64,000 nt of DNA from Glycomyces xiaoerkulensis (GTDB lineage: Bacteria; Actinomycetota; Actinomycetes; Mycobacteriales; Micromonosporaceae), in assembly GCF_002798405.1 (NCBI RefSeq), contig NZ_PGGV01000037.1, positions 433,288 through 497,287 of the forward strand, given 5' to 3'. Below, one piece after another: positions 30,974 to 39,730 of this stretch. Made by a program: the position numbers and the translations under genes. The notes under the pieces were generated by a model. The model made no database searches, was not told the origin of the DNA, and saw only the letters and a program-made list of their open reading frames with translations. Within the stretch, counting starts at the first letter, position 1; each line of letters starts with the position of its first letter.

Positions 30974-32133
30974 CGACTCAGGAAGAGTCAAGCCGGCCGA
31001 GATGGTTGCGTAGATGGATCTGGGGCATCGCGCTGGTGTCCGCGTGCTGCGTGGGTGCCGCCGGAGTCCTGGTACAGCTTCTGATGGATCAGTCGGATGA
31101 CGACGATACCGACGTCGTCACGGGGAGCGGTTGCGGGAACAACGTCCCGGTCGATCCGGACGCCGATCTCCCCCCCGTTGCAGCACTGAGTGACGTTCAG
31201 GTCCACAACGCCGCAGTCATCATTGCGGTGGGTCAGGAGATGGAAATGCCGGTCAAAGGCTGGGTCGTCGCGATAGCAACCGCCATGCAGGAGACCAATC
31301 TGCGGAATCTTGCGAACCCGGCGTACCCGGCGAGCCTTCAGTTGCCGAACGACGGCGAAGGCTACGACCACGATTCGGTCGGACTCTTCCAGCAGCGCCC
31401 CGCCTCGGGATGGGGAGCCGTTGAAGAGCTCATGGATCCTGCTACCGCCGCGCAGAAGTTCTACGAGAAACTCCAGACGGTCGACGGCTGGGAGGACATG
31501 TCCCTGACCGTCGCTGCACAGCGAGTACAGGTTTCGGCGTATCCGTTCGCGTATCAGAAGCATGAGCCGAAGGCGACCGAGATCGTCAACACGCTGACCG
31601 GCGGGGGGAGTCGGGTTCCGGCGGTGAATGTCGAACTCGGCGACTGCGCACCTCCCGGTGAGCTGTCGGCCGCCGGTTGGATCGTGCCGGTCGAGGGCCC
31701 GATCTGGTCAGGCTTCAGAACGGCGGCAAGGCCCAATCACCAGGGCGTGGACATCGGCGCCCCGAAGGGGACGCCGGTGGTGGCCGCATCAAGCGGTACC
31801 GTCATCACCTCGGAATGCAACGCCTTCGCACCGGATGGAAGCCCGTACTCGTGCGACATCGACGGCTCCCCTGCGATCGCCGGATGCGGCTGGTACGTCA
31901 ATATCCTCCACGCCGATGATCGTTTGACGCGATACTGCCACTTCGAATCGCGACCGCTGGTGAAGGAGGGCGATGTGGTCCAGGCCGGTCAGGTGATCGG
32001 ACATGTCGGATCGTCAGGACGATCGTCGGGACCGCACTTGCACTATGAAGTGCATCTGAATGGCGACCGTTCGGCGGCGGGTGCGGTCGATCCGGTGGCG
32101 TTCATGAACAACGTCGGTGCTGCGCTCGGCTGA
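30970..32133 (+). CDS. VirB1-like bifunctional transglycosylase/M23 peptidase
   Basis: A 387-residue protein anchored by an N-terminal helix (about 17-38). A lysozyme-like domain follows, with catalytic Glu candidate E108 in ATAMQETNLRN and the downstream GLFQQRP motif at about 138-144. The C-terminal LytM/M23 domain has NHQGVD (H257, D261) and HLHYE (H356, H358) as zinc ligands. It would cleave both glycan strands and peptide cross-links, opening the wall for the secretion channel, as in Gram-positive conjugation systems. It is the last gene of the six-gene operon. Its M23 domain is paralogous to the protein at 34386-35015, including the SYSCD(I/V)DGSP insert. Confidence 0.9.
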   Translation: MTTQEESSRPRWLRRWIWGIALVSACCVGAAGVLVQLLMDQSDDDDTDVVTGSGCGNNVPVDPDADLPPVAALSDVQVHNAAVIIAVGQEMEMPVKGWVVAIATAMQETNLRNLANPAYPASLQLPNDGEGYDHDSVGLFQQRPASGWGAVEELMDPATAAQKFYEKLQTVDGWEDMSLTVAAQRVQVSAYPFAYQKHEPKATEIVNTLTGGGSRVPAVNVELGDCAPPGELSAAGWIVPVEGPIWSGFRTAARPNHQGVDIGAPKGTPVVAASSGTVITSECNAFAPDGSPYSCDIDGSPAIAGCGWYVNILHADDRLTRYCHFESRPLVKEGDVVQAGQVIGHVGSSGRSSGPHLHYEVHLNGDRSAAGAVDPVAFMNNVGAALG

Positions 32134-32241
32134 CCTCTGGCTATTGGCGCTCTTCATCCGTGGCCGCCGAACGCCGGGCTGTTCGAGCCATTGGCCAACG
32201 GGCCATTTCGAAGCGGACGTGAACCGGGTTGTCGATGACCT

Positions 32242-33021
32242 TCACCGACGTCGTAGTCGCAGGACGCAGGTCCGCATCGGGAGGGTGAATTCGCCGTCGG
32301 TGGTCTCGGGTCGACTCGAGAGGTAGGCACGGATGCGACCGAGCGTGCTCCGTCGTTCCTGTTCGGGCATGACCAGGACCCCTGCCCGCGTGGCGAGTGT
32401 CGCGACAAGCGAATCGGCGGTACGGCACTGCTCATGCGGGAACTCCGCCCGCTCCGGGGAGTCGAACCAGGCAGGCGAACCAGTCTTGGGAACATGAATG
32501 TCGGCCGTCTCGGCGCGCCATCCGGTAGGTGTGTCGCGTGGGCCGATCACCGCGGTCCCGCTGACTCTTGCGAGTCCGGCGACCCACTCGAGCCTGTCGT
32601 CCAGGACGTTCCACAAGCCGACCAGGATACCGCCTGGAGCGAGGACTCTGGAAATCTCGGGTCCCGCGGCAGCCATATCGAACCAGTGCATCGCGTTGCC
32701 AGCCACTACGGCGTCGACGGAAGCGTCGGGCAGCGGAATTGCCTCGGCGCCACCTTGCAGGGCATGGATGTCCGGCAGCGCGCGGCGCAACTCGGCCAGC
32801 ATCGCCGTGTCGGGCTCGACTACTACGACGTCAGCGCCCGCCGAGACCAGCGTCGCGGTCAACTTACCGGTGCCGGCACCAAGATCCAACACGCGCAATC
32901 CAGGCGCAAGCTCAAGCGCCCAACGCACCGCAGTCTGCGCATAGTCCGGTCGGTGCTCGGCGTAAACACCCGCCACCGAGCCGAACGATGAACCGTGACG
33001 TGACCGTTCATCTTGTTCCAC
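32242..33021 (-). CDS. Class I SAM-dependent methyltransferase
   Basis: A 259-residue protein started at GTG 33019-33021 (VEQDERSRHGSSFGSVAG). Motif I VLDLGAGTGKLT at about 44-55, an acidic residue ending strand 2 (VVVEPD), and the later GNAMHWFDMAAA and LAPGGILVGLWN blocks identify a UbiE/BioC-like class I methyltransferase. The C-terminal part carries a short Arg-rich end (MRTCVLRLRRR). No neighbouring pathway suggests the substrate. The gene is convergent with the T4SS-like operon and divergent from nothing close, in a stretch of lower G+C. Confidence 0.88.
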   Translation of the reverse strand: MEQDERSRHGSSFGSVAGVYAEHRPDYAQTAVRWALELAPGLRVLDLGAGTGKLTATLVSAGADVVVVEPDTAMLAELRRALPDIHALQGGAEAIPLPDASVDAVVAGNAMHWFDMAAAGPEISRVLAPGGILVGLWNVLDDRLEWVAGLARVSGTAVIGPRDTPTGWRAETADIHVPKTGSPAWFDSPERAEFPHEQCRTADSLVATLATRAGVLVMPEQERRSTLGRIRAYLSSRPETTDGEFTLPMRTCVLRLRRR

Positions 33022-33175
33022 ATGGCCAGATTACCTGTACGACGGATGCTCGTTCCCCTGCTGGTCCGGCGCGCTCGGCGCACAGTTGAGGTAATGCCAG
33101 TCTATCGAGAATTCGGACTATAATCGCAGCTCAAGAAACCATAGGAAGCCAGAGCCCACGAGAACCTCCATGCTC

Positions 33176-34078
33176 CTATTCTTCGCCCACCAGACCTTCG
33201 CCTCCCTCCAACGAGGAGACACATCCGAGATCAGCATCAATACCGACTTCGAAGCCGAAGGTCTCATTGAAACCAGATACAAGATTGGCTTCAATCGGCA
33301 CAGTCCAGTTACTGCCTGTGCCCGCCATCGCGTTCCCAGTCGACTGATCCACTGAGGCTACTCCGTGAGATGACTCCCAGGCGACAACGGCATCTATCAG
33401 TTCCCGAGGCACGATTCCCGTATACCCTTCGCACTGAAGGGCTGTCGCGGCGTCGAGATCTCGTTCGGCAAGAATACTGCTCAGGAATTCAGCAGCAAGT
33501 GACCGGGGTTCGATACTCTCCGGCGTAGAGCTTGTTTCCTCGTCTGCCAGCTCGGAATTTCGATCCACCTCCACTACGCAGTAGCTGGAGCCAGTTGCGA
33601 GCACCGTAACTGTGAACTCATCTCTTACTACAGTCTCGCCTATGAATGAGATAGTGGAACCAACCTCCATCCCCGAATCAGAGTTGACTGGCTCATCGGT
33701 ACCGACCTCGACTTCCGGATAGCTGCCAAGCTCCTCCTCGTACTCGGCTCGAAGTTCTATCAGATCAGCTTCGAGTACCTGCGGAGTTGCATCATCGCAG
33801 AGTGCCGCTTGCGCCCGATCTGATTCGCCGTCCAGGCCGGCTTCCAAATATCGTGCCGCAACTTGCCTCGGAGTTATGGGGGCTTCGTCACGCGCGTCGG
33901 CTTCTTCGGTGTCGCCGCCGGAGGCGATGCCGGGTGCCACCCAGGCACCTCCGAGGAGAAGGACCGCCCACAGACCGGCCATGCCGACGACCCTGCCCCA
34001 GTTTCGGGGCGGGTCGCCGAATTCCGGTTCATCGCCAGCCGTACCGACCCTGTACGCGCGCTTCGATCCCTTACCCAC
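33176..34078 (-). CDS. Anchored protein with two NTF2-like modules
   Basis: A 300-residue protein from GTG 34076-34078 (VGKGSKRAYRVG). A basic cytoplasmic start precedes one transmembrane helix at about 30-52. Two extracellular modules of about 100 residues follow; each opens with an Arg-x-x-A-x-(R/E)-(Y/F)-L helix (PRQVAARYLEAGL, PRSLAAEFLSSIL) and continues into beta strands. This suggests tandem NTF2-like domains similar to DUF4878-type envelope proteins and to the VirB8-like protein nearby. Codon use is clearly more A/T-rich than in most of the window, so recent transfer is possible. Function unknown. Confidence 0.7.
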   Translation of the reverse strand: MGKGSKRAYRVGTAGDEPEFGDPPRNWGRVVGMAGLWAVLLLGGAWVAPGIASGGDTEEADARDEAPITPRQVAARYLEAGLDGESDRAQAALCDDATPQVLEADLIELRAEYEEELGSYPEVEVGTDEPVNSDSGMEVGSTISFIGETVVRDEFTVTVLATGSSYCVVEVDRNSELADEETSSTPESIEPRSLAAEFLSSILAERDLDAATALQCEGYTGIVPRELIDAVVAWESSHGVASVDQSTGNAMAGTGSNWTVPIEANLVSGFNETFGFEVGIDADLGCVSSLEGGEGLVGEE

Positions 34079-34141
34079 AGGGTCACCGTACCGAACGCAC
34101 GTCGGACCGTGCCACCGAAGCCGCAGCGCACCTTCGCCGCA

Positions 34142-34246
34142 TTAGGTTTCGTCGAGGTCGCATCCGACGGCGTCGTCGAACCGTTCTGCCTCGAGGCCGG
34201 GAGAGTTGGCCTCGCAGCCCAAGCCGTCCCGGTTGCTCCCGTACTG
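34142..34246 (-). pseudogene. 3'-end remnant duplicated from the large membrane protein gene
   Basis: The minus strand reads GSNRDGLGCEANSPGLEAER then FDDAVGCDLDET and a TAA at 34142-34144. This aligns with the C-terminus of the 601-residue protein at 35186-36991 (GSDWDGLDYEVNPPGIEVER, FDDAVVYDLGTS). Upstream of this stretch the frame meets a stop within about 60 bases and no other homologous part is seen. It is therefore a truncated, drifting copy. Nucleotide identity is high, including a 22-base identical core. A short frame from 34341 with a hydrophobic start overlaps it in another phase and is not convincing. Confidence 0.65.
34155..34240 (-). repeat. Left copy of an imperfect direct repeat flanking an M23 gene
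   Basis: About 86 bases similar to 35199-35284 at an offset of 1044 bases, with an exactly shared core at 34165-34186. The two copies have the same orientation and enclose the M23 peptidase gene at 34386-35015. Confidence 0.65.
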
Positions 34247-34385
34247 CAGCGACGGATCGTGCAGAGAAACCTCACCGGAACGACGGAGGAGGCGCTACAC
34301 ACGCCCGCCGCAATAAGCGCCCAGGTGAGACGGGCGCCCATGCGTTACCTCGGGCCGCAGTGCGGACGCTGCATAGGATCGCCCC

Positions 34386-35015
34386 ATGAAGAAGTCGCGT
34401 GTGGTGCTCCTCAGCATCGGTGTCCTCGTGACGGGCCTTGTCGCGGCGATGGTCATAATCCCGGGGTTCGGGCCGCGCACGTTCATCGATCCCGTCATCA
34501 GTGTGTTCGGCGGCCCCACCTGCGACGACACCAAATGCCCTCCGGACGCCGAGTGGACGCAGCCGATAAATTCCCCGGTGACCTCCCAGTTCCGAAGCGA
34601 AGAGCGCCCTGAACACCACGGCGTCGACATGTCCGCCCCGCGCGGCACCCAGATCTTCGCGGCCTCGGCCGGGGTGGTCATCGCCTCCGACTGCAATGCT
34701 TCCCTTGACGGGGAGTCGTATTCCTGCGACGTGGATGGTTCGCCGGAGGTGGGCGGCTGCGGCTGGTACGTCAAGATCCTGCACGCCGGTGACATCGCCA
34801 CGCTCTACTGCCACATGGAGTCGCGCCCGGAAGTGGAGGAGGGTGACGCGGTCTCCACCGGGCAGGTGCTCGGCCACGTCGGCACCAGCGGCAATTCCTC
34901 CGAACCTCACCTGCACTTCGAGACCCAGGTAGGGAACGACACCTTGCCTCCGCATTCCGCTCTTGCGGTCGATCCGATCCCCTTCATGGAAGAACGCGGC
35001 GCACCGCTGGACTAA
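34386..35015 (+). CDS. Membrane-anchored M23 (LytM-type) peptidase
   Basis: A 209-residue protein with an N-terminal helix (about 6-28) and a LytM domain from about 55: EHHGVDMSAPRGT supplies the His-x3-Asp pair, and PHLHFET supplies the His-x-His pair. A Cys-rich insert (SYSCDVDGSPEVGGCGWY) matches the insert in the M23 domain at 30970-32133, so the two arose by duplication. It probably cleaves peptidoglycan cross-links outside the membrane. The gene lies between direct repeats derived from the 3' end of the neighbouring membrane-protein gene, as if the segment was inserted or duplicated together with a piece of that gene. Confidence 0.9.
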   Translation: MKKSRVVLLSIGVLVTGLVAAMVIIPGFGPRTFIDPVISVFGGPTCDDTKCPPDAEWTQPINSPVTSQFRSEERPEHHGVDMSAPRGTQIFAASAGVVIASDCNASLDGESYSCDVDGSPEVGGCGWYVKILHAGDIATLYCHMESRPEVEEGDAVSTGQVLGHVGTSGNSSEPHLHFETQVGNDTLPPHSALAVDPIPFMEERGAPLD

Positions 35016-35185
35016 GCAGGCGATATTTCATCTGCATGCTTCTACCGAGAACTCGGCCGGGCGGCCCTCGGCAGGTCGCAGCCGCTCCCGGATGGCGTCG
35101 TTGATGCGACGCAGGACGCCGGAGCACCTCCGGCATCTGAGGTAACCCTGAATGGCCTGTCAGGGCGGGAAATCAGCAGGAGGAG

Positions 35186-36991
35186 TCAGGACGTTCCGAG
35201 GTCGTATACGACGGCGTCGTCGAACCGTTCGACCTCGATGCCGGGCGGGTTGACCTCGTAGTCCAGGCCGTCCCAGTCGCTCCCGGGCAGCCAGGACGGG
35301 ATCACGACCACGGTTTCGACGCCCGCTTCCTGCAGGTCCGCGATGGAGACCGTGCTCGGAAAGGACTTCGAATCCTCCAAGATCTCGGACTCGGCGCTCG
35401 GGGTGAACGCGGCGCTGCCGTTGACCATGTCGACGAAACCGTCGACGCTCCAGTACTGGAGCCGAGTGTCGCGGCCGTCGGAGGGCAGGAACAGCACGGG
35501 CCCTTCCAGTTCCGACATCGCGACCGGCGCCTGTCTCAGTTCCCGGTGCTCGGTGACGCTCAGGCCCTCGGCGAGCACCAGCGCGATCGGGAGCAACAGC
35601 AGGGCGTGGGCTCGTGCCACTGCGAGTCCGCGTTCTTTGCGCGCCGGGACTACGGAGTCGTCGGCGATGCGGGACAGGCCGCCTGCGGCGAGGATCGCGA
35701 GCAGCAGGGTCGTGTACAGCACGAGCCTGCCCGGCGTGCGCACTGCGTCGAATCCGGGTACGTAGTCGTACAGCAGGCCCCACGCCCAGGCGCCGTCGTG
35801 CAGGAAGTTCGGTCCCATCGCCAGCGCGACCGTGACAGCCACGCCCAGGACCAGCCAGAGGCGCTGCCGGAGGTTCCAGGACGACACGAACAGGCCCCCG
35901 AAGGCGAGGCCGATCAGGGTGAAGCCGACGAGCAGTGTCTGTTCGGGGGCCCAGGTGAAGTCGGCACGGGCCGCCTCGTGCCAGGCGCCCCAGAGGCGCG
36001 ACTCCTCGGGGGCGGTGACGAAGCTTCGCCAGGTCGGGCTGAATCGATCCAGGTAGTCGTAGGGGCGTGCGGTTTCGGGATGGGTTCGGGCCACCTCCGC
36101 GTGTTTGTCGGCGATCCACCACACGCCGAGGCTGAACAGCGTTCCGCCCAGACCGTCGGCGGCCGGCGTCCTCCATTGCAGCGCCGGTCGTTTGACCAGC
36201 CAGATGATTCCGACGACCACGCTGACCGCCAGCAGTACGTATACGAACGTCAGGCCCAGGGCGACTCCGATGGCGAACTGCCACAGTGCGCATAGCCATC
36301 CGGCCAGGATCCAGCCGGGTCGTTGCCGTTCGGGTTTGAAGCCTTCGCGCAGCGACCAGCCGTGGCCGCGCGCCAGCATCGCGAAGGTCAGTGCGATACC
36401 GCCGGCGGAGAGGACGTTGAGGTGGCCGAGGTGCGCGAGTTTCCATGGGGCGTAGGCGAAGGCCGCTGCACCGACCGCGGAGCCGGCGACGCGGGCGCCG
36501 AGTTGGCGCAGCAGGGCGTAGGCACCGAGGAACGCGAGCGCGAACGTGCCGATGAACAGGACGTTGTAGACGACCAGCGTGCTGGTGGTGCCGGTCGCGA
36601 ACAGCGCGGCCGGGGCGTAGCCGAGGAGGCTGTCGGTGAACAGGAGGGAGTCGGCGGCCGGCCAGAAGCTGTTGGTGTCCCAGATGCCGCCGGGGTCGCC
36701 TCGGAGTGCGTGCGAGAGCCAGCCGAGCGTGTAGGCCTGGAGCAGCGGGTCGCCGAGGTCGTGGGGGATGGCTTTGTGGAGGTCGCGGGCCAGTGGCCAG
36801 GTCATGCCGATTGCTAGAACCGCACTGACCACCGCGGCGATGGTCCATTCGCTGGTGGGGGCCCGCCATCCGAGCGTGGCGGGACGGCTGGGTCGATCGG
36901 AGCCGTGCCGCCCTGGTGCCGGTTCGTCGTCGGCCCGGCTCTCGGGTTCGGGTCCGTCTCCTGATTCTGGCGCTGTGCCGGTGATCGCCAT
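35186..36991 (-). CDS. Polytopic membrane protein resembling GT-C glycosyltransferases
   Basis: A 601-residue protein. A polar 45-residue start (Glu/Asp/Pro-rich) is followed by about eleven hydrophobic helices between 50 and 465, with extracytoplasmic loops such as HDLGDPLLQAYTLGWLSHAL and NSFWPAADSLLFTDSLLGY, then a soluble C-terminal domain of about 130 residues (LFLPSDGRDTRLQYWS). The acidic first loop (HDLGDP) and overall plan recall GT-C enzymes that use polyprenyl-phosphate sugars, as in DUF2079- and YfhO-like proteins. No donor or acceptor can be named. A truncated copy of its last 35 codons lies 1 kb away. Confidence 0.75.
   Translation of the reverse strand: MAITGTAPESGDGPEPESRADDEPAPGRHGSDRPSRPATLGWRAPTSEWTIAAVVSAVLAIGMTWPLARDLHKAIPHDLGDPLLQAYTLGWLSHALRGDPGGIWDTNSFWPAADSLLFTDSLLGYAPAALFATGTTSTLVVYNVLFIGTFALAFLGAYALLRQLGARVAGSAVGAAAFAYAPWKLAHLGHLNVLSAGGIALTFAMLARGHGWSLREGFKPERQRPGWILAGWLCALWQFAIGVALGLTFVYVLLAVSVVVGIIWLVKRPALQWRTPAADGLGGTLFSLGVWWIADKHAEVARTHPETARPYDYLDRFSPTWRSFVTAPEESRLWGAWHEAARADFTWAPEQTLLVGFTLIGLAFGGLFVSSWNLRQRLWLVLGVAVTVALAMGPNFLHDGAWAWGLLYDYVPGFDAVRTPGRLVLYTTLLLAILAAGGLSRIADDSVVPARKERGLAVARAHALLLLPIALVLAEGLSVTEHRELRQAPVAMSELEGPVLFLPSDGRDTRLQYWSVDGFVDMVNGSAAFTPSAESEILEDSKSFPSTVSIADLQEAGVETVVVIPSWLPGSDWDGLDYEVNPPGIEVERFDDAVVYDLGTS
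35199..35284 (-). repeat. Right copy of the direct repeat, inside a gene's 3' end
   Basis: This is the original copy, encoding the C-terminus of the 601-residue membrane protein. The identical core lies at 35209-35230, exactly 1044 bases from the core of the left copy. Confidence 0.65.
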
Positions 36992-37059
36992 GAGAGGGAA
37001 TCTCGCCGTCTTGAGGGGTCGTGTCCAGGTTTATTGTAGAGACAGAATCGGAGTACGGC

Positions 37060-38667
37060 TTAGATGCGTCGCCCGAGTAATCTGGGCAGGCTGGACCGCA
37101 TGTAGTTGCGGATCGCGGCCAGGAGGAACAGGAACGCGGCGAGGACCAGCACCTGCATCGGCAGGATCAACTGCCGCTGGAGGGGGTCCAACCCTATGAA
37201 CAGGTCGGTGTTCGGGGCTTGGGTCTCGGCGGCGAGCCTGAGCACCACGAACGGTGTAAACAGGAGATACAGCCAGAGGGTCGCGAATTCGCCCGGTGTC
37301 GGGGAGACGTCGGCGCCGAGGCCGATCGCGGCCAGTGTGGCCGCCAGCGCCAGGCCGATCCAGGCCAGTAGTGGCGGGATCGGGCGCTGACCGTATCCGA
37401 CCAGCCGGAACAGGCCGTACATCCACCGCTCGGTTCTTCTGGAGCGGAGGTGCTGGGCGCGGGCGCGGTTCCAGGCGGTGCGGGAGCGGATCGCGCCGGA
37501 GCCGCACTTGTCGGCTATGAGCGTGTCGAGTTCCTGGTAGAAGTAGGTGCAGTCGAGCAGGTCGTCGACCGCTTTCTCTTTGTCGGGATCGTTCTTCGCG
37601 CGCTTGCGCAGCGAGTCGATCGAGCGGAAGGGTCGGCGCCACTGGTCCGGGTAGGTCTTCAGGTTGATCGCCGGTTCGAGGACGCGGACCTCGGTCAACT
37701 CGACCAGTCGGCTTCGGCCCTCGCGGCCGGGCTCGATGTGGACTCCTCGCAGCGTCAGCCCGCGCACCCGGTCGCCCGTGTCGGGCCGTCCCGACCTGAC
37801 CCCGACGTATTGGAAGGACTCCCCTTGCGCTGCTTCGATCGTCGCGCCTGCTGCCTTGTCGATGCGGCATCGGCCGGAGAAGTTCCGGAGGGTGGCGTCT
37901 TCGTCCAACCACAGGTCGACGTTCTCGTCGAACGGGATGGAGATCCCGGTGAGCGTCCGGCCCTTCGGAACGTGCAGCGTACTCGCGGCCCCGCCCGACT
38001 GGCCGGTCACGGTCGCGGACTCGTCATTCTCGTCCACTGTGAGTATGAGGTGTTCCAACTGGATCCGGAAGTCGCCCTCGAGCCGCCGGATGGTGACTCC
38101 CTGATTGCCGCTCTCGGCGTTGAAGCTCACCTTGACCGGACCGGTGGGGCGGTCGCGGCCGTCGACGACGGCGCCGATCGACAGGTTCGGGGCCGGCGTG
38201 ATCGCGAGGCCGCTTTGATGGAGCGCGAGTCGGTCCACCTCGAAGTCAATCCTCGTGTCAGTGTGCGTCGACAGCCGTCTGATTCGCGCGCCGTTCCGCT
38301 GCACCGACAATGCCCCTGATCGGAGTACGAGCTCGTCGACCTCTCCCTCCAGAAGGGCCACTTTGTGATGCTGTGAGGTTCCCGGGGCGGCACGGCGAAT
38401 ATCGACTTCGAGGGTCGAGGTGACGTCGCCGAGGACCCGGATCCGCATGGGGTCGGTCACGGTCACTCGCGTGTCGGCCGAGGAGCCGCGCAGGTTCACC
38501 GTCGGTTGAGGCGAGCCCTCCCGAACCGCAAGGCGCAGATCCGGGATCTCTCGGAAGTCCTCGAGATTCACGTCCCACGGCGTCGGCCCGTGGAGTTCGA
38601 GAGTGTCGGTTCCTCCTTCGGTCCGGAGCCTCCCGCGATATTTTTCCTGCCGCTCGCTCGGATCCAT
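37060..38667 (-). CDS. Beta-rich repeat protein with C-terminal three-TM module
   Basis: A 535-residue protein from ATG 38665-38667; a TTG six codons upstream is possible. Residues 1-330 are beta-rich with no Cys clusters, and short strands recur (TSTLEVDIRRA, DELVLRSGALSVQ, EHLILTVDENDE). This suggests a right-handed beta-helix or bactofilin-like shape. A helical region follows (ID-SLRKRAKNDPDKEKAV, YFYQELDTLIADKCG), then three transmembrane helices at about 425-530. The helix-plus-membrane C-terminus resembles modules attached to pentapeptide-repeat proteins in other bacteria. No catalytic motif is seen. The start lacks a clear Shine-Dalgarno sequence. Confidence 0.72.
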   Translation of the reverse strand: MDPSERQEKYRGRLRTEGGTDTLELHGPTPWDVNLEDFREIPDLRLAVREGSPQPTVNLRGSSADTRVTVTDPMRIRVLGDVTSTLEVDIRRAAPGTSQHHKVALLEGEVDELVLRSGALSVQRNGARIRRLSTHTDTRIDFEVDRLALHQSGLAITPAPNLSIGAVVDGRDRPTGPVKVSFNAESGNQGVTIRRLEGDFRIQLEHLILTVDENDESATVTGQSGGAASTLHVPKGRTLTGISIPFDENVDLWLDEDATLRNFSGRCRIDKAAGATIEAAQGESFQYVGVRSGRPDTGDRVRGLTLRGVHIEPGREGRSRLVELTEVRVLEPAINLKTYPDQWRRPFRSIDSLRKRAKNDPDKEKAVDDLLDCTYFYQELDTLIADKCGSGAIRSRTAWNRARAQHLRSRRTERWMYGLFRLVGYGQRPIPPLLAWIGLALAATLAAIGLGADVSPTPGEFATLWLYLLFTPFVVLRLAAETQAPNTDLFIGLDPLQRQLILPMQVLVLAAFLFLLAAIRNYMRSSLPRLLGRRI

Positions 38668-38910
38668 TGGGTCAGTGAAACACAAAACCGATCGGACCGG
38701 TCGCCCGCGACGCCGACGGCCTGCCGACCGCGGTCACTCCGAAATGTCGCGCGTGTCGGTCGTTGATCTTGTCGTGATCCTGTGCGACGGTTCCAGTACA
38801 CGCAGTGCGTGCATTTCGGCATCCAATTGAACATGGAAGCGGCGGGCCGCCGCCTCAGACGCCAATCAGATTCGGCGGCCCGCCTCACCAACCAGAGAGG
38901 AGATCCTCCC

Positions 38911-39453
38911 GTGGTTAGCGCCAGCGTACGCCAAAATCCGGTCCCGACCCCAGCGCGCAACGCCTCCAACACCGACGGAACGCCCACCTGGGCGATCCCG
39001 GGCTTCCGCGCCGCACCCGGCGCCCCGCCACCGGCCTCGCCGTGGGACGACTGGGTCATCCCTCCCAAGCGCCCCCGGTCGTTCAGCGCCGCCCGCAAGC
39101 CCAGCCCATGGCCGCGTCCCGAAACTCGGAGCGCATCCGCGGAGCACGCCGAACACCAGGACCACCCGCCTCAGCGCTTGGCTCAGCGACTGCTGTTCGT
39201 GGTCGGCTTCGCGTATCTGATGCTCTCGGCACTCTCCGCCGGCCTGGTCTGGACCGGCTATCCCGCCCAGGCCGAAGCCCGGCCGCGCAGGTCCGACGAC
39301 CTCCCCCGGCGCGATCCGCTTGACCACTCCAGACCTTCTGGCCCCGGCCTTCGCGTCCGGGCCGACGGGTCCCGCTATCTGGTCCCGACCGTGCCCGTCG
39401 AATTGCCTCGCCGGTCCCACGCCGACCACGTCGCGTTCGGGAGGTCCCGATGA
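38911..39453 (+). CDS. Small single-TM protein with disordered flanks
   Basis: A 180-residue protein started at GTG 38911, 12 bases after a GAGAGGAGA run. A Pro/Ala-rich first half contains WAIPGFRAAPGAPPPASPWD. One transmembrane helix lies at about 95-118 (LLFVVGFAYLMLSALSAGLV), and an Arg/Pro-rich second half contains GLRVRADGSRYLVPTVPVEL. The last codons overlap the next gene (ATGA). The coupling and good ribosome binding site argue that it is real, but low complexity and high GC leave some doubt. I do not recognise it. Confidence 0.6.
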   Translation: MVSASVRQNPVPTPARNASNTDGTPTWAIPGFRAAPGAPPPASPWDDWVIPPKRPRSFSAARKPSPWPRPETRSASAEHAEHQDHPPQRLAQRLLFVVGFAYLMLSALSAGLVWTGYPAQAEARPRRSDDLPRRDPLDHSRPSGPGLRVRADGSRYLVPTVPVELPRRSHADHVAFGRSR

Positions 39454-39683
39454 CGCGCTGCCGCTCCAGTGCCTTCGAAAGTGAGTGCGGGCGCTTCGTC
39501 GCCCACTTCGTCCGCTTCCGCCGCTGGCTCGCCGCCTGGTCGAGACTCCGGTTCGCCGCGCCTGAGAGGCCACCGATGATCGGCCATTTCACCCGCCGCA
39601 CCCGCGCGTTCGCGGGCCCTGAAGGGGTGGCCGGCGCACGCCTGCCGGTGGGACGGAAACCCGCTCGAAGGGGAGTCGACTGA
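39450..39683 (+). CDS. Short basic protein coupled to the preceding gene
   Basis: A 77-residue, Arg-rich protein (FVRFRRWLAAWSRLRF) whose ATG overlaps the preceding stop and follows GGGAGG. There is no signal peptide or domain. Its reality depends on the overlap and ribosome binding site. It may instead be a chance frame in GC-rich DNA. Confidence 0.45.
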   Translation: MTRCRSSAFESECGRFVAHFVRFRRWLAAWSRLRFAAPERPPMIGHFTRRTRAFAGPEGVAGARLPVGRKPARRGVD

Positions 39684-39730
39684 CCCTCCAGGGGGAGTCA
39701 TCGGATCGATCGCGGCCGTAGTTTCGAGCT

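Noticed and set aside
24692..32133. An integrative conjugative element
   Set aside because: No integrase, relaxase, attachment-site repeats or tRNA gene was found in the window; only the secretion-like genes are present.
33170..33355. A 61-codon plus-strand frame after a TATAAT sequence at 33119-33124
   Set aside because: It lies almost wholly antisense to the anchored NTF2-like gene, with no ribosome binding site of note. The TATAAT may serve another transcript or be chance in A/T-richer DNA.
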